DNA from: Thermaceae bacterium
GTDB taxonomy: Bacteria > Deinococcota > Deinococci > Deinococcales > Marinithermaceae
Direction: 5' to 3'
Assembly: GCA_026985615.1 (NCBI GenBank)
Contig: JALSQD010000040.1
Location: 1 to 11,535 of the forward strand
Length of the DNA: 11,535 nucleotides
Part shown: positions 1 to 4,518 of the stretch, piece by piece
Layout: the number at the start of each line of letters is the position of its first letter
How positions within the stretch are numbered: position 1 is the stretch's first letter
Notes under the pieces: generated by a model
The model's database searches: none
The model's input: only the letters and a program-made list of their open reading frames with translations
What the model was told of the DNA's origin: nothing
Made by a program: the position numbers and the translations under genes

Positions 1-103
1 GGGTGTGGGGTGCGTTTTCGCGGCTAAAGGGCATGGTGCAAGTCCTCCTGCATACCTGCAAAGCATAACGCCGGTCGCCTCAACGGAGGGTCAATGCAGA
101 CCG

Positions 104-116
104 TAGAATCGACGGG
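104..116 (+). promoter_or_regulatory. Candidate -10 box (TAGAAT) for a leaderless dus transcript
   Basis: TAGAAT at 104-109 ends exactly seven bases before the G of the GTG start at 116, so counting the box as -12 to -7 puts +1 on the first base of the start codon. No good -35 hexamer lies 16-18 bases upstream. TAnnnT boxes at this distance are typical of leaderless genes in Deinococcus-Thermus. Assignment is by pattern only. Confidence 0.4.
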
Positions 117-1051
117 TGCACGAACGGCCACCGTTCGCAGGAAAAGAAGGGGCGGTGCTCGCCCCCATGGCCGGTTTTACCGATGCCCCTTTCCGGCTCA
201 TGGCGGAGCGCTTTGGGGCGCTGTGGACCGTGGGGGAGATGGTCATGGCGGGCTCGCTGCTGCGGGAGTCGGTGGCGGGATGGCGGCTCTTGCGGCTCCA
301 CCCCGAGGAGCGCTCGCGGGTGGTGCAGCTCGCGGGCGCGGACCCGGACGAGGTCGCCCGGGCCGCGGCGCTGGTACAGGAGCGGGTGGGCCTCCGCGCC
401 ATTGACCTGAACATGGGCTGCCCCATGCCCAAGGTGGTCACGCGCGGTGCGGGGGCGGCGCTGATGGATGACCCCGCGCGGGCGGCGCGCATGGTGGCCG
501 GGGTGCGCGCAGCGACCGGTCTGCCGGTGAGTGTGAAGCTGCGGCTCGGGTTTTCGCGGGTAAACGCGGTGGAGGTGGCCTGGGCGCTCGAGCAGGCCGG
601 GGCGGCGCTGCTGCGCGTACATGGGCGCACGGCTCAGCAGCGCTACGGGGGCCGGGCCGACTGGGAAGCGGTGCGAGAGGTGGCGCGGGCGGTGCGGATT
701 CCCGTGGTGGGGACGGGCGACGTGCGCAGCGTGGAGGACTACCGCACCCGCCGCGAGCTGGGGGTGGGCGTGGCCGTGGCGCGGGGCGCGCTGGGGCGGC
801 CGTGGTTCTTCGCCGAGGTGCGCCGCGAGCGGGTGGGCGCCGCCGCGCGGCGCGCGGCGGCGCAGGAGCACCTGCGCCTGCACCTGGCGTGGTACGCGGA
901 CCGCGGCGAGGTCTGGGCACTGCGCGCCTTCCGCGGGCACCTGAAGGCCTACCTGAGCGTGGCCCCGGCGGAGGAGCGCTCCCGGGCGCTGGCGCTCGAG
1001 CGGGCGGACGAGGTGGCCGAGGTGCTGGGGATTTGGGTGCCTGGTACGTAG
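116..1051 (+). CDS. dus: tRNA-dihydrouridine synthase, DusB-like
   Basis: This flavoenzyme would reduce specific uridines in the D-loop of tRNA to dihydrouridine, using FMN and NADPH, in the cytoplasm. The 311-residue protein opens with the FMN-barrel motif LAPMAGFTD (residues 15-23). It carries the catalytic-cysteine motif LNMGCPMPKV (Cys102), Lys141 in VKLRLG, HGRT at 169-172 followed by the Q.Y.G.ADW signature, and GRPWFF near the phosphate-binding end, which is the layout of DusB-type enzymes. One departure is GTGDV where the family usually has NGDI. The GTG at 116 is the only usable in-frame start, since TAG at 104 closes the frame. It has no Shine-Dalgarno sequence but has a -10 box at leaderless distance. 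A GGAGGG plus ATG at 85-96 lies in another frame. The stop codon at 1049-1051 falls inside a heptamer repeat. Family assignment is firm; which uridine is modified cannot be read from the sequence. Confidence 0.95.
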   Translation: MHERPPFAGKEGAVLAPMAGFTDAPFRLMAERFGALWTVGEMVMAGSLLRESVAGWRLLRLHPEERSRVVQLAGADPDEVARAAALVQERVGLRAIDLNMGCPMPKVVTRGAGAALMDDPARAARMVAGVRAATGLPVSVKLRLGFSRVNAVEVAWALEQAGAALLRVHGRTAQQRYGGRADWEAVREVARAVRIPVVGTGDVRSVEDYRTRRELGVGVAVARGALGRPWFFAEVRRERVGAAARRAAAQEHLRLHLAWYADRGEVWALRAFRGHLKAYLSVAPAEERSRALALERADEVAEVLGIWVPGT

Positions 1052-1068
1052 CACGTGGTACGTGGTGG
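1037..1068 (+). repeat. Heptamer array A, overlapping the dus stop codon
   Basis: Tandem 7-base units of the form GNNNGTR: GTACGTA (1044-1050), GCACGTG (1051-1057), GTACGTG (1058-1064), then GTGG. A looser unit, GTGCCTG, precedes them at 1037. The array supplies the last Dus codons and its stop. Over 25 aligned bases it matches array B (1126-1150) at 19 positions. Confidence 0.6.
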
Positions 1069-1125
1069 AAACCGGTACATCGGTCCAGCCGCGCGTCTGG
1101 CTGCGGGAGGTGATAAAAACCTGTG

Positions 1126-1261
1126 GCTCGTAGCTCGTGGCTTGTGGTGGGGGCAGTCAACAGCAACGGAATCTCGGGGTGCCGTGCAGCATGGACCCTG
1201 AATCAAGTTCAGGGCAGGCTCCCGGATCTCAGCAACCTTCGGTTGTCTCGTCCGGGGATAC
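1126..1261 (+). repeat. Composite repeat, copy 1 (heptamer array B plus hairpins)
   Basis: It starts with heptamers GCTCGTA, GCTCGTG, GCTTGTG and GTGGG (1126-1151). Blocks shared with copy 2 follow in the same order: CAGCAACG (1161), CTCG (1173), CCGTGC.GCATGG (1182-1194), CCT (1197), CCGGATCTCAG (1222-1232) and GGATAC (1256-1261). Three potential hairpins lie inside: GGGT-g-CCGTG/CATGG-ACCC (1178-1198), CCCTGAA/TTCAGGG with a 5-base loop (1196-1214), and a two-step hairpin CCCGGA/TCCGGG enclosing CAACC/GGTTG (1221-1256). The first two overlap, so both cannot form together. Strand is arbitrary. Function unknown. Confidence 0.65.
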
Positions 1262-1272
1262 GAATATGGTCA

Positions 1273-1370
1273 GCTTGTAGTAAGTAGCTCGTGGCTTGTG
1301 GTGGGTTCCTAAGCAGCAACGTGGTCTCGAAACCCGTGCGGCATGGGTCCTACCGGGTCTCTGTGGATAC
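1273..1370 (+). repeat. Composite repeat, copy 2 (heptamer array C plus hairpin)
   Basis: Heptamers GCTTGTA, GTAAGTA, GCTCGTG, GCTTGTG and GTGG (1273-1304) include 21 bases (1285-1305) identical to copy 1 at 1131-1151. The same ordered blocks follow: CAGCAACG (1314), CTCG (1326), CCGTGC.GCATGG (1334-1346), CCT (1349), CCGGGTCTCTG (1353-1363) and GGATAC (1365-1370). Copy 2 lacks about 23 bases between CCT and CCGG that in copy 1 hold most of the CCCTGAA/TTCAGGG hairpin, and it also lacks the CAACC/GGTTG hairpin. Here the central hairpin reads ACCCGTG-CGG-CATGGGT with one G-T pair. Confidence 0.65.
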
Positions 1371-1404
1371 ACCCCGTTTGGGGAACGAGGAAAAGCAAAG
1401 AGTT

Positions 1405-1507
1405 GGAGGTGGGGTGTGAGCGGTAGAGCTAGCTTTCAAAAGTTTACGAAACGGGCCCGGCAGTAGCGGGTCACCTGTGAAACCTCGTTTTCCCACACCC
1501 CACCTCC
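1405..1507. repeat. 103-base element with 14-base perfect terminal inverted repeats
   Basis: GGAGGTGGGGTGTG at 1405-1418 is the exact reverse complement of CACACCCCACCTCC at 1494-1507. The arms enclose 75 bases of less GC-rich sequence containing the palindromes AGCTAGCT (1427-1434) and CGGGCCCG (1452-1459). No obvious target-site duplication flanks it (left flank GAGTT, right flank TACAT). It could be a small non-autonomous insertion (MITE-like), a processing hairpin, or part of the neighbouring repeat family. Confidence 0.55.
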
Positions 1508-1556
1508 TACATCCCGGCGAAGCCGAGCGCCGGGGTCTTGCTGCACGCCCGACCGG

Positions 1557-1569
1557 TAGACTGAAGGGC
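1557..1569 (+). promoter_or_regulatory. Candidate -10 box (TAGACT) for the YjjX-type gene
   Basis: TAGACT at 1557-1562 lies seven bases before the GTG at 1570, in the context GGTAGACT that recurs before the upstream ATG of lon (9152-9159). The AAGGG between box and start is too close to the GTG to act as a Shine-Dalgarno sequence. There is no good -35 element. A leaderless or near-leaderless transcript is the likely reading. Confidence 0.4.
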
Positions 1570-2085
1570 GTGGAAATCGCCCTGGGGAGCACGAACGCGG
1601 TCAAGGTGCTGGCGCTCCGGTGGGCGCTCGAACGCCTTGGGCTCGACGTCGAGCCGCGCCCGGTGGAGGTGCCCAGCGGCGTGGCCGACCAGCCCCTGAG
1701 CGAGGCCGCGACCGCGGCCGGAGCGCTGGCGCGGGCCCGGGCGGCGCGTGAGGCGCTGGGGGCCGCGCTGGGCGTAGGCATCGAGGGCGGGGTGGACCTG
1801 GAAGGGGGCTGGGTCGTCAACGTGGCCGCGGTGCACGACGGTGCGCAGAGCGCCCTGGGGCGCAGCCCCGGGGTGCGGCTGCCGGCCGACTGGCTGGCGG
1901 CGCTAAGGGCGGGGGAGAGTCTGGGCGAGCTCATCGAGGCCCGCTACGGCCCCGAGGCGCGGACGCTGGGGGCGATGGGCGTCTTCACCGGCGGGGCGCT
2001 CACCCGCCAGGAGGCCAGCGCCCAGGCGGCGTTAGCCGCGCTCGGCCGCTACTTCGCGCTGGTAGCGGAGAGCGGCGGCGAGTGA
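1570..2085 (+). CDS. yjjX: Inosine/xanthosine triphosphatase, YjjX family
   Basis: Enzymes of this family hydrolyse non-canonical purine nucleoside triphosphates (ITP, XTP) and so keep deaminated bases out of RNA and DNA. The 171-residue product has the family features in order: N-terminal ALGSTNAVK (nucleotide-binding loop, Lys12), VPSGVADQPLS (residues 34-44), the GVGIEGGVD strand (68-76), and GAMGVFTGGALTR near the C-terminus, matching E. coli YjjX in layout and length. The GTG at 1570 is chosen because homology begins there and a -10 box sits just upstream. The frame stays open back to 1477, but that part has no family sequence and runs through an inverted repeat. Its last 54 bases overlap the end of the minus-strand DUF72 gene. 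Family assignment is strong; substrate preference is inferred. Confidence 0.9.
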   Translation: MEIALGSTNAVKVLALRWALERLGLDVEPRPVEVPSGVADQPLSEAATAAGALARARAAREALGAALGVGIEGGVDLEGGWVVNVAAVHDGAQSALGRSPGVRLPADWLAALRAGESLGELIEARYGPEARTLGAMGVFTGGALTRQEASAQAALAALGRYFALVAESGGE

Positions 2086-2604
2086 ACTGAAGTAGGCGTG
2101 GCCGTCGAGGTTCGCTTTAGGTTCCCGATCGATCATGTACTGCCAGCTGGCTGGTCGGTTGGTCGCGATCCAGCCGTAGGCCTCGACTAGCTCGACTAAG
2201 TCGGGGACGACGTCGAAAGCGTAATCGCCAGGTATCTCCAGTTCGGCCAGCATCTCCAGCCAGTCGCTAAAGTCGGTTGCGTCGGTCCTGGCGGGCACCA
2301 GAAAACGCACCCCGCCGCGGGCGCGGCCCAGCCGCTTGTGGCGGCGCAGGAAGCGGCGCAGGCTGCGGCGTTCCTCGCCGCCGGGGCGGTAGGTCAGGTA
2401 GCGGGGCGCGACCCAGGAGTAGACGAAGCTCCGCGGCGCGTAGGCGCGCCAGCGGCCGACCACGTCCCAGTCGGGCACACGGCGGTAGGTCTGGGTCAGC
2501 TCGATCGAGTTGAAGAGCGCGAAGTAGCGCCGGCGGCGCTGCCGGGGCGAGAGCCCCGCCCAGTCGCCCCCGTTCGGCCAGCCCGAGGTGCCCAGGTAGA
2601 GCAT
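2032..2604 (-). CDS. Short DUF72 (YecE-like) protein
   Basis: DUF72 proteins have a TIM-barrel-like fold and no well-established activity. The N-terminus LYLGTSGW (residues 2-9) and FNSIELTQTYRRVP (about 33-46) are the family's hallmark first strands. At 190 residues it is shorter than the roughly 240-260 typical of the family, and the C-terminal half is hard to align by eye. The ATG at 2604 overlaps the upstream hydrolase stop as TGATG and has a GGAG Shine-Dalgarno at 2611-2614 with 6-base spacing, so it is probably translationally coupled. A longer start at 2628 would run into the hydrolase gene. The last 85 or so codons (below about 2285) use TTA, CTA, ATA, CGA, CCA, CCT, AAA and TCA, unlike the strongly GC-ending codons before them. 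Family call good; function unknown. Confidence 0.8.
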   Translation of the reverse strand: MLYLGTSGWPNGGDWAGLSPRQRRRRYFALFNSIELTQTYRRVPDWDVVGRWRAYAPRSFVYSWVAPRYLTYRPGGEERRSLRRFLRRHKRLGRARGGVRFLVPARTDATDFSDWLEMLAELEIPGDYAFDVVPDLVELVEAYGWIATNRPASWQYMIDREPKANLDGHAYFSSLAAALRYQREVAAERG

Positions 2605-3338
2605 CAGCGGCTCCAATGGGCGAGCCACCCGGCGGCCTGCTCCAGCATGACCTCGGGCAGCTCGTGCCCCACACCTTCAAAGATGATCCGGGCCAGGCGG
2701 CCGTCGCGCTCCTTGTAGGCGGGGCGCAGGGTGGCCACCGTTTCTTCCATCCGCGCCAGCGGCACCACCGGGTCGCGCGCACCGTGCAGGTGCAGGACGG
2801 GCGTGGGTGGGTAGGCGGCGGCCCGGGTGACGGGGGGGTTTTCGTAGGCCTCGGCCCACTCGGGGTGGGCCTTTACGAGGTCGGGCGGGGCGTCGAGCGG
2901 GAAGCCGCTGGAGATCAGGATCGCCGCCGCCTGCGGGCGCAGCAGCCCGCGCGAGATCAACTCGTGCCAGACGTAGCCGCCCATGCTTGCGCCCGCGGCC
3001 AGCAGCGGAAGGCCGGCGAGCTCGGCACGGCCGGAGAGGGCCGCCGCCAGGCGGGGCAGCTCCGCGACCTGGGCGGCGATCGCGCGCACCACGCCCTCGA
3101 GGTAGTTCGCGCGGTCCTTGGGATCGAAGCGCCAGCGCGGTTCGGCCCGCTCGCCGTGCAGCGGTGCGTCAGGGTGGACGGTGGCCAGGCCGCGGGCGTG
3201 GAAGGGCGCGGCCAGGCGGGCGGTGCGCTCCTTGGAGCCGCCCGCGCCGTGCAAGAACAGCACCCAGCCCCGGGGCCGCTCGGGCAGGGCCAGCAGAAGC
3301 GGCACGCCGTCCAGGTAGAGCCGTTCCTTCGGGACCAT
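2604..3338 (-). CDS. Alpha/beta hydrolase (esterase/dienelactone-hydrolase-like)
   Basis: The 244-residue single-domain cytoplasmic protein has no signal peptide or membrane segment. The fold is clear: an oxyanion-loop motif LFLHGAGGSKE (HGAGG at 30-34), a nucleophile elbow GASMGG with Ser118, Asp189 in HGARDPVVP, and His225 in GVGHE, giving a complete catalytic triad in the usual order and spacing. It should be an active serine hydrolase, probably of esters or short peptides. The substrate cannot be deduced. It starts two bases after the prs stop and its stop overlaps the DUF72 start, so all three are likely co-transcribed from the prs promoter. No strong Shine-Dalgarno precedes its ATG, consistent with coupling to prs translation. 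Operon position alone is not evidence that it acts in nucleotide metabolism. Confidence 0.88.
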   Translation of the reverse strand: MVPKERLYLDGVPLLLALPERPRGWVLFLHGAGGSKERTARLAAPFHARGLATVHPDAPLHGERAEPRWRFDPKDRANYLEGVVRAIAAQVAELPRLAAALSGRAELAGLPLLAAGASMGGYVWHELISRGLLRPQAAAILISSGFPLDAPPDLVKAHPEWAEAYENPPVTRAAAYPPTPVLHLHGARDPVVPLARMEETVATLRPAYKERDGRLARIIFEGVGHELPEVMLEQAAGWLAHWSR

Positions 3339-3340
3339 GG

Positions 3341-4282
3341 TCAGTTGAACAGCGCCGAAATCGACTCGCCCCGGTGAATGCGGTCGATGGCCTCGGCGAA
3401 GAGGGGGGCTACCTTCATCACCCGCAGCTTTTCGGGCAGGGGGTCGGGCGGGGCGCAGGTGTCGGTGGCGGCGACGGTACGGATGGGGCTTTTCGCGATG
3501 CGCTCGAGCGCCGGGCCCACATAGACCCCATGGGTCACCGCGGCGTAGACCTCGCGCGCCCCGGCGTCCAGCACGGTCTCGGCGGCCTTGACGAGCGAGC
3601 CCGCGGTCGAGACCTCGTCGTCGATCACCAGGGCGATCTTGCCTTTTACGTCGCCCACCAGGCCGCGCGCCTCCACCTCGGTGTCCGAGAGGCGCTGCTT
3701 GTCGATGAAAGCGAGCGGCGTGCCCAGCCGCCGCGCCAGCGCGCTGGCGCGCTTGATGTCGCCGGCGTCGGGTGCCACCACCACGGCGTGTTCCAGGTCC
3801 TCGATCTGGGTCACGAAGTGGTTGGCGATCACCATCTCGGCCGAGAGGTGGTCCATTGGCACCTTGAAGAAGCCGTGCACCTGCGGCGAGTGCAGCGTCA
3901 TCGTGAGCACCCGGTCGGCGCCGGCGGTCTGCAACAGGTCGGCCACCAGCCGTGCGGCCACCGAGATGCGGGGCTCGTCCTTCTTGTCGCTGCGGGCGTA
4001 GGAGAAGTAGGGGATTACTGCGGTCACCCGGTGCGCGCTCGCCCCCTTGGCGGCGTCGATCATCATCAGCAGTTCGAAGAGGTGGTCCTGCACGGGGGGC
4101 GTGAGCGACTGCACGATGAAGACGTCGGCTTCGCGCAGCGACTCCTCGAAGCGGACGAAGAGGTTGTCGTTGGCAAACTTCTCGGTGTGACTGCGGCCCA
4201 AAGGGAGCTCAAGGTAACGGGCGATCTCCCGGGCCAGCGCCGGGTTCGACCGGCCGGAAAAGACTTTCAGAGGACGCTCCAT
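3341..4282 (-). CDS. prs: Ribose-phosphate pyrophosphokinase (PRPP synthase)
   Basis: It makes 5-phosphoribosyl-1-pyrophosphate from ribose 5-phosphate and ATP, the precursor of purines, pyrimidines, NAD, histidine and tryptophan. The 313-residue length is typical. Visible features are the N-terminal FSGRSNPALA, the flexible ATP loop YARSDKKDEPR (95-105), TLHSPQVHGFF with catalytic-site His131, PDAGDIKRA (171-179) and the PRPP loop VIDDEVSTAGS (219-229). The ARSDKKD and PDAG variants differ from the enterobacterial RQDRKD and PDVGG but match my recollection of Deinococcus enzymes, so I do not count them as defects. The ATG at 4282 is preferred because MERPLKVF begins the family sequence. An in-frame ATG at 4297 lies inside the proposed -10 box. 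The gene heads a three-gene operon and diverges from the c-di-GMP gene. Confidence 0.96.
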   Translation of the reverse strand: MERPLKVFSGRSNPALAREIARYLELPLGRSHTEKFANDNLFVRFEESLREADVFIVQSLTPPVQDHLFELLMMIDAAKGASAHRVTAVIPYFSYARSDKKDEPRISVAARLVADLLQTAGADRVLTMTLHSPQVHGFFKVPMDHLSAEMVIANHFVTQIEDLEHAVVVAPDAGDIKRASALARRLGTPLAFIDKQRLSDTEVEARGLVGDVKGKIALVIDDEVSTAGSLVKAAETVLDAGAREVYAAVTHGVYVGPALERIAKSPIRTVAATDTCAPPDPLPEKLRVMKVAPLFAEAIDRIHRGESISALFN

Positions 4283-4285
4283 GCC

Positions 4286-4301
4286 GGCAGGTAGCATATC
4301 A
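4286..4301 (-). promoter_or_regulatory. Extended -10 promoter element for the prs operon
   Basis: On the minus strand TGATATGCT (4301 down to 4293) is an extended -10 (TGn plus TATGCT). It places +1 near 4286, only about four bases before the ATG at 4282, so the leader is very short and has no Shine-Dalgarno. No matching -35 hexamer sits at 17-18 bases, which extended -10 promoters can tolerate. Confidence 0.45.
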
Positions 4302-4455
4302 CAGCCCGGCGGATCCGTAGTCGGTGCTGGTCAAATGAACATTTTTCGTGAGGGCGATGCGGTAAGCTGAAGTGCAGAGATAACCAGGAAACGCCTCGAT
4401 GGGGGGATGGATTGCGTCGTGAGGGCCATGGAGCTCCACCAATTGGAGGTGCGTG
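4302..4455. promoter_or_regulatory. Divergent intergenic region between prs and the PAS/GGDEF/EAL gene
   Basis: It contains a locally AT-rich segment (about 4321-4390) with the small palindrome AAATG-AA-CATTT (4333-4344), a possible plus-strand -10 (TAAGCT, 4363-4368) without a matching -35, the perfect 10-base palindrome TGGAGCTCCA (4429-4438), and CCAATTGG (4439-4446) directly after it. The last two can also form a CTCCA/TGGAG hairpin next to the GGAGGTG ribosome-binding sequence. No riboswitch consensus was recognised. Confidence 0.3.
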
Positions 4456-4518
4456 GTGTATTCGAAGCGCGCCGAAGCTGACCCATGCCTGCGTGGGGGT
4501 GGGGTGTCCAGGGTATGA
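4456..4518 (+). CDS. Possible small upstream ORF (20 codons) coupled to the c-di-GMP gene
   Basis: A near-perfect Shine-Dalgarno, GGAGGTG (4445-4451), stands six bases after GGAGG from a GTG at 4456 (another in-frame GTG lies at 4453). The frame runs 20 codons and ends with TGA at 4516-4518, which overlaps the ATG at 4515 as ATGA. The predicted peptide begins (M)YSKRAEADP and has no recognisable family. It could be a leader peptide that feeds ribosomes to, or limits, translation of the following gene, whose own ribosome-binding sequence is weak. The chance of a coincidental short ORF in GC-rich DNA is real. Confidence 0.3.
   Translation: MYSKRAEADPCLRGGGVSRV

Larger units (their letters stand above)
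1052..1569. other. 518-base stretch with no supported gene, dense in repeats
   Basis: No reading frame here has a recognisable protein. The short frames on both strands lack family motifs and run through repeats. The stretch holds the end of heptamer array A, arrays B and C, two diverged copies of a composite repeat, several GC-rich hairpins, a 14-base inverted repeat 103 bases across, and finally the start region of the YjjX-type gene. Hairpins readable by eye include CAGCC/GGCTG at 1086-1103, CCCC-GTTT-GGGG at 1372-1383 and CCCGGCG/CGCCGGG at 1513-1534. None is followed by a convincing T-run, so I do not call a terminator. Confidence 0.7.

Noticed and set aside
1415..1485. tRNA-like text (GCGGTAGAGCT resembling a D-arm)
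   Set aside because: No T-arm (GTTCGANNC), no plausible anticodon arm and no acceptor-stem pairing at the right distance.
1513..1540. CCCGGCG/CGCCGGG hairpin followed by GTCTTG as a terminator
   Set aside because: The stem is good but there is no run of T residues after it, and it sits just before the YjjX-type start.
1477..1569. Longer N-terminus for the YjjX-type protein
   Set aside because: The added 31 residues have no family similarity, run through a 14-base inverted repeat and a GC hairpin, and lack a ribosome-binding site; the family starts at the GTG at 1570.
4495..4513. G-quadruplex before the c-di-GMP gene
   Set aside because: Only three usable G-tracts in close succession; a fourth is missing within normal loop length.
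4302..4514. c-di-GMP riboswitch (GEMM) in the leader of the PAS/GGDEF/EAL gene
   Set aside because: The conserved GEMM core segments and tetraloop/receptor pattern were not found on the plus strand.
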